Shown here: positions 35,152-44,410 of the stretch, piece after piece
Layout of the letters: each line of letters starts with the position of its first letter
Position numbering within the stretch: position 1 is the stretch's first letter
Assembly (NCBI RefSeq): GCF_000829445.1
Contig: NZ_JXRQ01000017.1
Location: forward strand, 124,001-188,000
Direction: 5' to 3'
DNA from: Jeotgalibacillus alimentarius
GTDB taxonomy: Bacteria; Bacillota; Bacilli; Bacillales; Jeotgalibacillaceae
Length of the DNA stretch: 64,000 nt
Position numbers and translations under genes: made by a program
Notes under the pieces: generated by a model
Database searches by the model: none
What the model was told of the DNA's origin: nothing
What the model saw: only the letters and a program-made list of their open reading frames with translations

Positions 35152-35886
35152 TTAATAAGAAGTTTTTTTAAACATTTTTTCCATGACACGTGACAGATCA
35201 GGCTGCCAGTATTTCCAGGAATGATCCCCATCAAATTCATTATAAAAAACGCTGTATTGTTTTTCTTCCATCACCTCATGCAGTTCTCTGTTTGGAGTCA
35301 GAAAATCTGCCTCTGAGCCATTTGTTGTTTTAACAGCTGTTTCCTGATTCCCGATAATATGATAGAAATTGATCAGCTGAACGTCTTTAAATGCTCTGGC
35401 ATTGTCAAGCACATCTTCATTAACAAGTGGTGACTGCATAATCACTCTGCCAAACGTATTAGGGTACTTTAATGCGGTCTGAAAAGAAATGGTTCCGGCA
35501 AGTGAATCACCAATCAGTGCCCGGCCTATACCGATATTATAAGTAGGGTACTCCTCATCTATAAAAGGCACCAGTTCTCGCGCAATAAATCTGATATAGG
35601 CATCGTGCTGACTGCCTCCCGGGTGATATTTATCATATCTGTCTTTTACACTCTTATAGGGAACGCCCACAAAGATCAGGTTTTCAATTTTTTCTTCTTC
35701 ATTCAGCTGATCCAGGAGCCGCGGCATTCTGCCTAGCTGGAAATAATCTTTTCCATCCTGTGCGATCAGCACTGTATATTTATATAACGGTGAGTAGTTG
35801 TGAGGAAGGTATACGAGCAGATCCATCTCCTCCTGAAGTGCCTCACTGTAAATTTTGTGTTCTTTTACTGTCCCTGTCTTAGCCAT
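35152..35886 (-). CDS. yjcH: Esterase-family protein YjcH
   Basis: A 244-residue alpha/beta hydrolase of the esterase D/Fes type. The nucleophile elbow is GDSLAG (residues about 128-133), with a catalytic His in the C-terminal DGDHSWKYWQP. An oxyanion element is seen near YTVLIAQDGKDYF. No signal peptide, so it is cytoplasmic. Members of this family include enterobactin esterases, but no siderophore genes are nearby, and the substrate is unknown. It lies 85 bases upstream of yjcG and probably forms an operon. Confidence 0.85.
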   Translation of the reverse strand: MAKTGTVKEHKIYSEALQEEMDLLVYLPHNYSPLYKYTVLIAQDGKDYFQLGRMPRLLDQLNEEEKIENLIFVGVPYKSVKDRYDKYHPGGSQHDAYIRFIARELVPFIDEEYPTYNIGIGRALIGDSLAGTISFQTALKYPNTFGRVIMQSPLVNEDVLDNARAFKDVQLINFYHIIGNQETAVKTTNGSEADFLTPNRELHEVMEEKQYSVFYNEFDGDHSWKYWQPDLSRVMEKMFKKTSY

Positions 35887-36068
35887 CAGAAATCCTCCCT
35901 GTTACAAAAAAAGTTTGAAGCGTTTACAAATAGATTGTATCATATCAGTCTATAGAGGTCTCAGATTCAGGATACTCTGTCAGCACTGCTTACCCGTTCA
36001 GGAAATCACCTGACTGTCATGCGGGAATGGTTGTGCTGTAAATTATATAAAACAAAGGAGATTTTTTT

Positions 36069-36614
36069 ATGACCCAGGAGAGAGTTCATTCACATGACGT
36101 CACTCAGGCTGCCTATCAGGTATTGCGTGAGAGAGGCGTTACGATAAATGATATAGCAGAAATTGTTCTTGAAATGCAGGGACCTTACAATGAAAAGTTA
36201 AAGTTTGAAGAATGCGTTGAGAGTGTGGAAAAGGTACTGCTGAAAAGAGAAATGCAGCATGCGATTTTAGTAGGGGTAGAGCTTGACCGCCTGGCAGAGC
36301 AGAAAAAATTGTCTGAGCCTCTGCAGACACTCGTTGAAACAGATGAGGGGCTGTTTGGTGTAGATGAAACCATAGCACTGGGGGCATCGCTCGGATATGG
36401 CAGTATTGCAGTGACAACGTTCGGCCACTTAGATAAAAATAAGATAGGCATTATTGAAAAGCTTGATACAAAAAGAGGCGGCGGTATTCATACCTTCCTT
36501 GATGACATGGTAGCAGCAATCGCAGCGAATGCTTCTTCGAGGCTTGCTCACCGTTTGAGGGACATTGAGGAGAATCTGCCGAAAAGTGAACGCAGAATTA
36601 TCGAAGACGAATAG
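36069..36614 (+). CDS. yutG: Phosphatidylglycerophosphatase A-like protein YutG
   Basis: A 181-residue protein with DIAEIVLEMQGPYNEKLKFEECVESVEKVLLKREMQHAILVGVELD, then SLGYGSIAVTTFGHLDKNKIGIIEKLD and NTFLDDMVAAIAA-like end (IHTFLDDMVAAIAANASS). This is the PgpA-like family called YutG in B. subtilis, proposed to hydrolyse phosphatidylglycerophosphate. Despite the family name, the sequence has few hydrophobic helices and looks soluble. AAAGGAG is upstream of the ATG, 11 bases away. Confidence 0.8.
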   Translation: MTQERVHSHDVTQAAYQVLRERGVTINDIAEIVLEMQGPYNEKLKFEECVESVEKVLLKREMQHAILVGVELDRLAEQKKLSEPLQTLVETDEGLFGVDETIALGASLGYGSIAVTTFGHLDKNKIGIIEKLDTKRGGGIHTFLDDMVAAIAANASSRLAHRLRDIEENLPKSERRIIEDE

Positions 36615-36756
36615 TATTCAAATTTTATACAAAACCCTCCATCAATCACCAGAAGATATTACAATGTTTGTAAACATGCTAAATAAACAGATAACGGTTA
36701 CATGATTGGTTTATCAACATTTGTAGAAAAAGAAATATGTGTTAAATGATTTAAGT

Positions 36757-36787
36757 TTGACACAAATGTAATATTGCGTGATAAAAT
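36757..36787 (+). promoter_or_regulatory. Promoter of the TAXI-TRAP operon
   Basis: A perfect TTGACA (36757-36762) is followed by TAAAAT at 36782-36787 (19 bases) or GATAAA two bases earlier (17). It lies about 45 bases before the solute-binding gene. Confidence 0.6.
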
Positions 36788-36829
36788 AGTATACGTAGTT
36801 ATGCAATTTTATAAGGAGGGGGAACTACT

Positions 36830-37801
36830 TTGAAAAACAAAAAGTTCAATTTAACTATGATTCTGCTGCTTGCAGTATCAATGATTCTTGCTGCCTGCGG
36901 CGGAGATGACAGCGGCAGCGGGGATTCAGAAGGCGGTTCAGACCAGCCTGAATTTATTAATATCGCTACAGGCGGTACGGGCGGTACATATTATCCGCTG
37001 GGTGGAACATTTGCTGACCTGATTGAAACTGAAACAGGAATCACAACAACTGCCAATACTTCTAATGCATCTGCTGAAAATATGGCGATGATTGACAATG
37101 AAGAAGTGGAGATTGCATTCGTTCAAACGGATATCGCTTCTTACGCTGTTGAAGGATCACAAATGTTTGATGCACCAATCGAAACAATTCAGGGTCTTGC
37201 AACACTTTATCCTGAAACTATTCAAATCGTAACTAGTGCTGAATCAGGTATCGAATCAGTTGAAGACCTTGCAGGAAAGACTGTTTCTGTAGGTGAGTCA
37301 GGTTCAGGTACACGTCTGAACGCTGAACAGATCCTTGAAGTACATGGCATGTCATTTGATGATATGGACGTTCAGAACCTTTCATTTGATGATTCAACTA
37401 CTGGTATCCAGGATGGCTCGATTGACGCAGCATTTATCACTGGCGGAACGCCAACTGGTGCTGTAGAAGGTCTAGCTGCACAGGTTGATGTTGTAATCGT
37501 ACCAATCGAAGCTGATATGGCTCAGGCGCTGATGGATGAATATCCATTCTACTCTGAAGATGAAGTTGCTTCAGGTACGTATGGTCTTGAAGAAGCAGTT
37601 CCTACTGTAGCTGTTCAGGCAATGCTTGCTGTATCTTCTGAGCTTTCAGAAGATGTTGTATACGACATTACAAAAGCAATTTTTGAAAACACTGACTCAA
37701 TTACTCACCCTAAAGGTGAATTTATTACAGTGGATACAGCTCTTGATGGAATCGGGATCGATGTACACCCTGGTGCTCAGCGTTACTACGACGAGCAGTA
37801 A
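36830..37801 (+). CDS. TAXI-family TRAP transporter solute-binding lipoprotein
   Basis: A 323-residue lipoprotein. The signal ends at ILAAC (lipobox, Cys22), followed by a Gly/Ser/Asp linker. The domain begins INIATGGTGGTYYPLGG, the TAXI hallmark, and continues with VQTDIASYAVEG, LAGKTVSVGESGSGTRLNAEQIL and DAAFITGGTPTGAV. TAXI proteins deliver small carboxylates (often glutamate or other dicarboxylates) to TRAP permeases; the ligand here cannot be named. TTG start, AAGGAGG 7 bases upstream. Codon use suggests high expression. Confidence 0.92.
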   Translation: MKNKKFNLTMILLLAVSMILAACGGDDSGSGDSEGGSDQPEFINIATGGTGGTYYPLGGTFADLIETETGITTTANTSNASAENMAMIDNEEVEIAFVQTDIASYAVEGSQMFDAPIETIQGLATLYPETIQIVTSAESGIESVEDLAGKTVSVGESGSGTRLNAEQILEVHGMSFDDMDVQNLSFDDSTTGIQDGSIDAAFITGGTPTGAVEGLAAQVDVVIVPIEADMAQALMDEYPFYSEDEVASGTYGLEEAVPTVAVQAMLAVSSELSEDVVYDITKAIFENTDSITHPKGEFITVDTALDGIGIDVHPGAQRYYDEQ

Positions 37802-37825
37802 TTAAGAAATAAGTGATTAAAATGA

Positions 37826-37856
37826 GGCAAACAGGTCCTGCTAGGGCCTGTTTGCC
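37826..37856 (+). terminator. Attenuating hairpin after the solute-binding gene
   Basis: GGCAAACAGG and CCTGTTTGCC form a 10-bp stem without a full T run. In binding-protein operons such hairpins commonly lower downstream expression or protect the upstream mRNA. Confidence 0.6.
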
Positions 37857-37880
37857 CATTCTTATGGAGATGTCAAAGAA

Positions 37881-38402
37881 ATGCAGAAGAAAAAAATCAT
37901 TCCGTTACTGGTGATTCTTATTGCAGGAGTATTTTTTGCTGCTGTATTTCTGCCAACAAGAAAAGCGATTACTTTTCACCATCAGCAAACAGGAGAACTG
38001 CTCAGTTATATCCCCGTTACAAATCAAAATGATTTTCAATTAAGTTACACACATTCAATTCATCGATCCGAAGTAATTGATTATTATGAAATAACAAAAG
38101 AAAATGACATCCGGCAAGTAGCACTTGAATACGAAGATACAGCAATCGGTATGCCCTCAAATGCTTTGTATGAAGGCGAAGAATTTGTTGTAGAAAACGG
38201 GAAGTACAGAATTGAAAACATGAACCGGCTGTTTCCCGAAATTAATCTGCATACAAGTCAGGTGGTAGTCAGTCATGTTTTCCATTATGATGACCATGAT
38301 TATGCCCTGCATGAATATATTGATACTGGAACATTTATTACGATTTCAATTAAGAGGTTATCACTCGCGGAGTTATTGAGAGGAGTTGGTATGGATGACT
38401 GA
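37881..38402 (+). CDS. DUF1850-domain protein of the TRAP operon
   Basis: A 173-residue protein with a single N-terminal transmembrane segment (IIPLLVILIAGVFFAAVFL) and an extracytoplasmic DUF1850 domain containing LSYTHSIHRSEVIDYYEI and TAIGMPSNALYEGEEF. DUF1850 genes are commonly found between TAXI binding proteins and fused permeases, so it is likely an accessory to the transporter, though its role is unknown. It overlaps the permease start by 8 bases. Confidence 0.82.
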   Translation: MQKKKIIPLLVILIAGVFFAAVFLPTRKAITFHHQQTGELLSYIPVTNQNDFQLSYTHSIHRSEVIDYYEITKENDIRQVALEYEDTAIGMPSNALYEGEEFVVENGKYRIENMNRLFPEINLHTSQVVVSHVFHYDDHDYALHEYIDTGTFITISIKRLSLAELLRGVGMDD

Positions 38403-40383
38403 GGAAAAAAATAAAACTGAACTCGAACATAAGGATGAAGAACAGTTCGGTGAAAAAGAACAGAAGGACTTGCTCGCTAAGTATGATCCGGATGCGAGAA
38501 CGAAGCAGTATAAAGGCGTATTAAACTGGGTTGTCTTTCTGGGTCTGATTGCTTTTTCAGTATTTCAGATTTATGCGGCAATCACACAATCTATCCCAAG
38601 ACAAACGCTATTATCCATTCATTTAGGCTTTGCACTGACACTAGTATTTTTACTGTTTCCTGTCACTAAAAAGAAAATCGGTCACAATAAACTGACATGG
38701 TATGACTCTATTCTCGCCCTGTTATCCATTTGGGTGGGTGCATACTATCCATTGAATGAAGACCGGATTGTAAATACAATCGGTACAATCTCACCGATGG
38801 ACTTCTGGACAGGTTTAATTGCCATTTTACTTGTTCTTGAAGCAACGAGACGTGCTGTTGGTCTGCCGATTATGATTATTGCGGTTACATTCATGGCTTA
38901 TGCTTATTTCGGACCGCAAATGCCAGGCTTCCTCCGTCACAGAGGATTGGATATGGAATCACTTGTTAATACAATGTTTATTTCTTCAGAAGGAATTTTT
39001 GGTACGCCGCTTTACGTATCTGCAACGTTTATTTTTCTCTTCCTGTTGTTTGGTTCATTCCTTGTTAAAACAGGGATTGGTCAATATTTCAATGACCTTG
39101 CTGTTGCATTTGCAGGAAAAGCAACCGGTGGTCCTGCAAAAGTAGCGATATTCTCAAGTGCTCTTCAGGGCACGATCAGCGGGAGTTCTGTTGCGAACGT
39201 AGTTACTTCAGGTTCATTTACCATTCCAATGATGAAAAGACTTGGTTACCGTAAGGAATTTGCAGGTGGAGTAGAAGCAGCCGCCTCAACCGGAGGTCAG
39301 CTGATGCCGCCAATTATGGGTGCTGCTGCCTTTCTGATGGTTGAGTTTATCGGTGGCGTTACCTACTGGGAAATTGCGAAAGCAGCAACGATTCCTGCAC
39401 TGCTTTATTTCTCAGGTATCTGGATTATTACACACTTTGAAGCAAAAAGAATTGGTCTTACCGGTCTGCCGGATTCAGAAATTCCAAAGAAATCAACTGT
39501 ACTTAAAAAGATCTATTTACTTACACCAATCTTTGCTGTAATCTTCCTGCTTCTTGATGGAAACTCGATCATCAGAGCGGCGCTGTATTCAATCTTAATT
39601 ACGATTCTCGTCAGTATGATTCGCAAAGATACGCGTATTAATGTCAGAAAGTTTTTTGACGGTCTTGCAGATGGTGCAAGAACAGCTCTTTCAGTTGCTG
39701 TTGCCACTGCCTGTGCCGGTATCATTGTAGGGGTCGTTACCCGTACCGGGCTTGGTCTGAAGCTTGCAAATGGGCTGGTTGACCTGTCAGGTGGTATTTT
39801 ACTTCTCACATTATTCTTTACAATGTTTGCTGCCATTATTCTTGGAATGGGTTCACCGACTACAGCAAACTATGTCATCACTGCAACAATTGCTGCTCCG
39901 GCGCTGATCTTATTAGATGTACCACCGCTCGCAGCACACTTATTTGTATTCTATTTCGGAATTGTAGCTGATATTACACCGCCTGTAGCACTGGCTGCCT
40001 TTGCTGCCGCCGGGGTCTCGGGGGGAGAACCGATACGAACCGGAGTGAATGCCGCCAAGCTTGCAATAGGTGCATTCATTATTCCTTACATGTTTGTTCT
40101 CTCACCACAGCTGCTGCTGATTGATACTAACGCTGTAGAAATTACACTTTCAGTTATTACAGCACTTGCCGGAATGACGGCGATTGGAGCTGCAGTGATT
40201 GGATACTGGTATAGACCGGTTCATCCAATCGAACGTATCCTTGCACTGACAGCAGGTCTGATGCTGATCTATCCTGAAGGGATCTCTGACATTGTCGGAG
40301 CAGGTCTGTTTGTAGCACTTCTTATTTTGCAGTTTGTATGGAAACGAAAAGATAAAAATCAATTAAAAACTGCACAAGCTTAA
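38395..40383 (+). CDS. TRAP transporter fused permease (TAXI family)
   Basis: A 662-residue integral membrane protein with the small (DctQ-like) and large (DctM-like) subunits fused. An acidic cytoplasmic N-terminus (about 1-40) precedes multiple hydrophobic helices. Motifs of the DctM part include FSSALQGTISGSSVANVVTSGSFTIPMMKRLGY and AAASTGGQLMPPIMGAAAFLMVEF, and the distal repeat ILGMGSPTTANYVITATIAAPAL. It uses a sodium or proton gradient to import the ligand bound by the TAXI protein. I use the ATG at 38395, with AGGAG 9 bases upstream; a TTG at 38386 overlaps that site. Confidence 0.92.
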   Translation: MTEEKNKTELEHKDEEQFGEKEQKDLLAKYDPDARTKQYKGVLNWVVFLGLIAFSVFQIYAAITQSIPRQTLLSIHLGFALTLVFLLFPVTKKKIGHNKLTWYDSILALLSIWVGAYYPLNEDRIVNTIGTISPMDFWTGLIAILLVLEATRRAVGLPIMIIAVTFMAYAYFGPQMPGFLRHRGLDMESLVNTMFISSEGIFGTPLYVSATFIFLFLLFGSFLVKTGIGQYFNDLAVAFAGKATGGPAKVAIFSSALQGTISGSSVANVVTSGSFTIPMMKRLGYRKEFAGGVEAAASTGGQLMPPIMGAAAFLMVEFIGGVTYWEIAKAATIPALLYFSGIWIITHFEAKRIGLTGLPDSEIPKKSTVLKKIYLLTPIFAVIFLLLDGNSIIRAALYSILITILVSMIRKDTRINVRKFFDGLADGARTALSVAVATACAGIIVGVVTRTGLGLKLANGLVDLSGGILLLTLFFTMFAAIILGMGSPTTANYVITATIAAPALILLDVPPLAAHLFVFYFGIVADITPPVALAAFAAAGVSGGEPIRTGVNAAKLAIGAFIIPYMFVLSPQLLLIDTNAVEITLSVITALAGMTAIGAAVIGYWYRPVHPIERILALTAGLMLIYPEGISDIVGAGLFVALLILQFVWKRKDKNQLKTAQA

Positions 40384-40384
40384 C

Positions 40385-40435
40385 AAAAAGCATTCCATTT
40401 TTCAGATGATTCATCTGAAATGGAATGCTTTTTTT
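40385..40435 (+). terminator. Terminator of the TRAP operon
   Basis: A very long stem (AAAAAGCATTCCATTT-TCAGATG and its complement) ends in seven T residues. Confidence 0.9.
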
Positions 40436-40480
40436 GACATAAAAAACGCCTGATCCTTAAAGGACAGACGAACTCATGTA

Positions 40481-40553
40481 TGATTCCGACTGGTCTCGAA
40501 CCAGCGACCTCCACCCTGTCAAGGTGGCGCTCTCCCAACTGAGCTACGGAATC
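40481..40553 (-). tRNA. tRNA-Val (anticodon GAC)
   Basis: Read on the minus strand, GATTCCG (acceptor 5') pairs with CGGAATC (3'). D arm TAGCTCAGTTGGGAGAGC, anticodon arm CCACC-TTGACAG-GGTGG with GAC at positions 34-36, and T arm CTGGTTCGAGACCAG are all present. The CCA end is not encoded. Anticodon GAC reads valine codons GUC and GUU. No other tRNA is nearby, so it is a lone gene, downstream of no visible rRNA. Confidence 0.95.
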
Positions 40554-40657
40554 ATGATATGTATCAGACAACTATCATTATACCTTTTAGACAATTTACC
40601 GTCAATGCGTTATTGTTCAATATAGATAAGAATAAACCAGATAATCGGAGTGTGTAT

Positions 40658-41770
40658 ATGAAAAAAATAGTGATCATCGGTGGGGGCATTGCAGGTGCAT
40701 CAGCTGCTTATTATCTTTCTGGAAAACATTGTGACGTCACACTGGTTGACAGGGAAGACTTTGGACAGGCGACCGGCGCAGCAGCAGGAATTATATGTCC
40801 ATGGCTCTCCCAGCGTCGAAATAAAAAGTGGTATTTCCTTGTAAAAGAGGGAGCAGCCTATTATCCGGAATTGATCCGTGCGCTGAAAGAAGATGGAGAA
40901 GAGGATACGGGCTATAAGACAACAGGTGGCATTGCGTTACACCGTGAGGAAGAGAAAAGAAACAAAATGTATGAACGCGCGATTAAAAAAAGAGAGGATG
41001 CCCCTGAGATGGGAGATGTGACACCCATCGATGCAGAACAGGTACATCAGCTGTTCCCTTATCTTACAGAAAGCTTTTATGGGCTTTATGTATCTGGAGC
41101 GGCAAGGGTTGACGGTCGAAAATTAAGACAGGCACTGATCAACGGCCTCAAAAAAAATAGAGGCAGGCTTCTGACTGGTGAAGCAGAGCTGATCACTGAA
41201 GCAGGAGTGGTTTCAGGAGTGAGGGCAGCTGGAGAGAATCTGCAGGCTGACAGTGTGATTGTAGCTGCAGGTGCCTGGGCACCGGAAATCTTCAAAAAGC
41301 AGGGCGTTAATATTGACGTCAGTTATCAAAAGGCTCAAATTGTTCACCTTGGGATAGAGAATGAATCAAAACATTTACCGGTTGTCATGCCACCGGGAGA
41401 TCAATATCTGCTCTCATTTGATGATCACCGGATCGTAGCGGGTACAACACATGAAAACGACAGACCGATGGATGATCAGGTCACGATGGGTGGGCTGAAT
41501 GAAATTTTTCAAAAAACCATCAATATTGCATCTCACCTCGAATCAGCAGCTTTCCTTGAAGCAAGAGTGGGATACAGGCCTTTTACACCGGGATTTTTAC
41601 CTGTAGCAGGGCCGTTTCCTGGGATAAAAGGGGTATATTTTATCAATGGTCTCGGATCTTCCGGATTGACCTCTGGACCGTTTATCGGCAGGGAAGTGGC
41701 GAAAATGGCTATCGGGGAAGCCTCTGTGATTAACCCGGAGGACTATCCTGTTAAAAATATTATCAAATAG
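40658..41770 (+). CDS. FAD-dependent oxidoreductase (DAO family)
   Basis: A 370-residue flavoenzyme with the dinucleotide-binding motif VIIGGGIAGASAAYYLS at the N-terminus, followed by CDVTLVDREDFGQATGAAAGI, and the C-terminal GYRPFTPGFLPVAGPFPGIKGVYFINGLGSSGLTSGP typical of the DadA/glycine oxidase group of D-amino-acid oxidases. The substrate is probably an amine or D-amino acid. The ATG at 40658 has GGAG 8 bases upstream; in-frame sequence extending to 40559 overlaps the tRNA region and is not used. Terminator follows. Confidence 0.85.
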   Translation: MKKIVIIGGGIAGASAAYYLSGKHCDVTLVDREDFGQATGAAAGIICPWLSQRRNKKWYFLVKEGAAYYPELIRALKEDGEEDTGYKTTGGIALHREEEKRNKMYERAIKKREDAPEMGDVTPIDAEQVHQLFPYLTESFYGLYVSGAARVDGRKLRQALINGLKKNRGRLLTGEAELITEAGVVSGVRAAGENLQADSVIVAAGAWAPEIFKKQGVNIDVSYQKAQIVHLGIENESKHLPVVMPPGDQYLLSFDDHRIVAGTTHENDRPMDDQVTMGGLNEIFQKTINIASHLESAAFLEARVGYRPFTPGFLPVAGPFPGIKGVYFINGLGSSGLTSGPFIGREVAKMAIGEASVINPEDYPVKNIIK

Positions 41771-41772
41771 AT

Positions 41773-41806
41773 GAAAAGACAGGGAGTCCGCACTCCCTGC
41801 CTTTTC
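41773..41806. terminator. Terminator between the oxidoreductase and the kinase
   Basis: AAAAG(A/G)CAGGGAGT pairs with ACTCCCTG(C)CTTTT; the symmetric stem of about 13 bp with flanking A/T serves both convergent genes. Confidence 0.8.
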
Positions 41807-41809
41807 TGC

Positions 41810-43072
41810 CTATTCTCTATGAACAGGTAGTGTAATCTCAAACCTGGTGCCCTGATTTTTACTGCTGAATACTTTAATTGAGCCGCCAATGGCTTTAACA
41901 ATACTATAGGATACCATCAAACCAAGGCCTGTTCCTTTTTCTTTCGTTGAAAAATAAGGTTCGCCAAGCCTGTTAACTTCTTCTTCAGTCATGCCATATC
42001 CTTCATCCTCAACGGTAATGGTGCATCCCAACAGATGCTGAGAGAGGGTGATCGTGAGCGTTCCACCATCAGACATTGCTTCAATTCCATTCTTAAAAAT
42101 ATTAATCAGGCATTGCTGAAACTGTTTTCTCTCTGCTTTCAACATCGCGTCATTATGCAAATGATTTTTAACAGAGATGTGGACGGTATTCATATTTGCA
42201 AGCGGCTGAAGTACTTTAACTGAATGTGTAATCTCATCATGAATATGAATGACTGTATACTGTTCAGTAGCAGGTTTTGCAAAGGTGAGATAGTCGTTAA
42301 TAATATCAGTGGCATGATCGATTTCCTTTATCGCCGTATCAAGGTAGTAACGCTGGTTTTGATCAGCCCTGCCGTCCTGCAGAGCCATTTGAATAAAGCC
42401 TCTGCAGACTGTCAGCGGGTTCCTCACTTCATGGGATATACTTGCTGCAAGGTGGCTGACAACAGACATTTTCTCAGCTCTGATCAGGTCGTTTAAAATA
42501 AGAAAATTTGTCCTGATAATTTCCCATAGGATCAGTGCAATCACCAGGCCTGTTACATTAATAATGGTAAAGGTTATCCATACATCAATCGGCATAAGTA
42601 CATCAAAAATAAAATAAGATAATGCCAGGTTACAGATGACGAGGAAGGACACTAATGAAGTTCCAATCAGGATTTTACCCGGTATATGTGAACGCTGGAA
42701 CCTCTTCATGAAAATGAAATACAAAATCCATATCAATAATAGTGTAATGGTAGAAATCAACACGCCATCCCCGCCAAGGAGCGCTCTGATGATTAATGCT
42801 ACAATCGTGAGGAAAATCCCCATAGGGTAGCCGCCATATAAGGTTCCTAATACAATCGGAACCGCACGGAGATCCCATAGAAAACCTTCATTGATCGTAA
42901 AAGGAAATGAGAGGCAAAGTAAGATTGAGATCGCAGGGAAAATCGCAGCGAGCCTGCCTTCTTTGTTTTGAAGACGATTATGGTAAGAATAAAAATAAAC
43001 GATTTGTATAAATAATAAAGGCAGAATCATTAATAAAAAATTGACAAGTAAATCTTTTGTTAAAACGTCCAT
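41810..43072 (-). CDS. KinB-like sensor histidine kinase with 5TMR-type membrane domain
   Basis: A 420-residue kinase. The N-terminal part has five to six hydrophobic helices of the 5TM-5TMR_LYT type (including FLWDLRAVPIVLGTLYGGYPMGIFLTIVALIIRALLGG), then HisKA with SHEVRNPLTVCRGFIQMAL (phosphorylated His in SHEVRNP) and HATPase with NGIEAMSDGGTL, DEGYGMTEEEVNRLGEPYFSTKEKGTGLGLMVSYSIVKAIGG. This organisation is that of KinB and related sporulation kinases feeding Spo0F. There is no adjacent response regulator, which fits an orphan phosphorelay kinase. Its own assignment to KinB or KinD is not certain. Confidence 0.85.
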   Translation of the reverse strand: MDVLTKDLLVNFLLMILPLLFIQIVYFYSYHNRLQNKEGRLAAIFPAISILLCLSFPFTINEGFLWDLRAVPIVLGTLYGGYPMGIFLTIVALIIRALLGGDGVLISTITLLLIWILYFIFMKRFQRSHIPGKILIGTSLVSFLVICNLALSYFIFDVLMPIDVWITFTIINVTGLVIALILWEIIRTNFLILNDLIRAEKMSVVSHLAASISHEVRNPLTVCRGFIQMALQDGRADQNQRYYLDTAIKEIDHATDIINDYLTFAKPATEQYTVIHIHDEITHSVKVLQPLANMNTVHISVKNHLHNDAMLKAERKQFQQCLINIFKNGIEAMSDGGTLTITLSQHLLGCTITVEDEGYGMTEEEVNRLGEPYFSTKEKGTGLGLMVSYSIVKAIGGSIKVFSSKNQGTRFEITLPVHRE

Positions 43073-43133
43073 ATATCAAACTCCAAGTTAGTAGTCAGTA
43101 CGTATCATAATAACACAGATTGAAACGTTTTGA

Positions 43134-43162
43134 TTGATATTCCGGAGGCATTGCGATATGAT
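43134..43162 (+). promoter_or_regulatory. Promoter of the 43.2-kb RNA candidate
   Basis: TTGATA (43134-43139), 17 bases, TATGAT (43157-43162), facing right. It has no coding gene in its path before the terminator at 43357-43384. Confidence 0.6.
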
Positions 43163-43167
43163 TTTTA

Positions 43168-43384
43168 CTCAGGCTGCGTTGTGCGTATGTTCTAAGTAAG
43201 TTTTAACCTTTGATCTGTTAACGGGAGTTTTAAATAAAAGTCGGATTGTCATGCCTCATCAGCGTATGAGGACGTACATGAACGCTTTTGCGAACACCCA
43301 CTTTGAGGAGTGGTGGTTTAAAAACTTTCTTAATAAAACTACGGCAATTGCGGCTTAAAAACCGGGGATATCCCCGGTTTTTTT
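43168..43384 (+). ncRNA. Candidate structured non-coding RNA (possibly 6S-like)
   Basis: A 217-base stretch with its own promoter and a strong terminator. The 5' end GGCTGCGTTGTGCGTA can pair with the 3' TACGGCAATTGCGGC, GTTTTAACC pairs with GGTTTAAAAAC (bulged), and two clear hairpins lie inside (CCTCAT-ATGAGG; CCACT-AGTGG). A length of about 200 with a closing stem and internal loop is reminiscent of 6S RNA, but I could not verify this by model. No ORF longer than about 20 codons is present on this strand. It fills the otherwise empty 326-base gap between the KinB-like gene and kynA. Confidence 0.55.
43357..43384. terminator. Terminator of the RNA candidate and of kynA
   Basis: AAACCGGGGATATCCCCGGTTT is a near-continuous palindrome followed by T residues on both strands. 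Confidence 0.85.
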
Positions 43385-43398
43385 ATATGGATTATTCT

Positions 43399-44217
43399 TT
43401 ATAGTTCAGTCCGTAAATCCCATAGTTCAGGAAAGAAATACGAATCAAGGACGCTTTTTAAGTAGTTGACACCCGAAGAGCCGCCAGTACCTTTTTTAAA
43501 ACCGATAATTCTTTCAACTGTTTTCATATGACGGAATCGCCATTGCTGATGCCAGTCTTCGAGGTCCACGAGTTTTTCAGCCAGCTGATACAGTGTCCAG
43601 TATGTCTGGCTGTCTTTATATACTTCGCTCCATGCCGCTTTTACCTCCGTGTTTTTTTGATACGGATTAGAAAAATCTCTATTCAGTACTTCATCCGGAA
43701 TTTCAAATCCTGCTTCCGCCAGTTTTTCAATCGCAATGTCATATAATCCTTTTGAATGATACGCTTTTTCGAGCATATTGAATACTTCCTGATCCTGCTT
43801 GTAAATTTTGAGGATGTGAGGGATCTTGTATCCGAGTGAAAACTCAATCAATCTGTACTGATAAGACTGAAAGCCTGAAGCCTTTCCTAGAGAATCACGA
43901 AACTCAATATACTCAGAAGGCGTCATTGTAGCAAGTACATCCCATGCTTTAATAATCTGTTCCTGGATTTTCGACACTCTGGCCAATTGTTTAAAAGCAG
44001 GCTCGAATTGATTTTCTTTAAGAGACTGACATGCTGCCTGTATTTCATGAATAATCAATTTCATCCACAGCTCGCTTACCTGATGAATGACGATGAAAAG
44101 CATTTCATCATGATGTCCTGATAATCTGTTTTGCGATGAGAGAAGACTGTCTAAAGACAGATAATCCGCATATGTCATATCATCTTTAAAATCTGTATAC
44201 ACTTTTTGATCACTCAT
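43399..44217 (-). CDS. kynA: Tryptophan 2,3-dioxygenase
   Basis: A 272-residue heme dioxygenase that opens the indole ring of L-tryptophan to give N-formylkynurenine. The start [42 protein letters not shown] matches the family, as does [29 protein letters not shown], whose His in RHMKTV is the proximal heme ligand. Conserved Tyr/Phe/Arg residues that contact the substrate are in YADYL and SPEYIEFR-type segments. The gene stands alone: no kynU or kynB is in the neighbourhood, so the rest of the kynurenine route must be elsewhere or absent. Confidence 0.93.
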   Translation of the reverse strand: MSDQKVYTDFKDDMTYADYLSLDSLLSSQNRLSGHHDEMLFIVIHQVSELWMKLIIHEIQAACQSLKENQFEPAFKQLARVSKIQEQIIKAWDVLATMTPSEYIEFRDSLGKASGFQSYQYRLIEFSLGYKIPHILKIYKQDQEVFNMLEKAYHSKGLYDIAIEKLAEAGFEIPDEVLNRDFSNPYQKNTEVKAAWSEVYKDSQTYWTLYQLAEKLVDLEDWHQQWRFRHMKTVERIIGFKKGTGGSSGVNYLKSVLDSYFFPELWDLRTEL

Positions 44218-44410
44218 TATTACACGTCCTTTAAAAAATTTGATTCGTCTATCATTTTAACAAAATTCTTTTTGTACAATAGGAAATATTCAAAAATAAT
44301 TACGTTCTTATGTATTTCTGTGGTAAAATTGATCTATTGGATAAGAAAAAATTAGGTCTTTATCATTTTATTTACCCAGTGCTGTCAAAATATTCAAAGA
44401 GGTGTCAGAA

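Noticed and set aside
40380-40571. A 63-codon minus-strand frame reading SVAQLGERHLDRVEVAGSRP
   Set aside because: It is the translation of the tRNA-Val gene at 40481-40553, a well-known false ORF.
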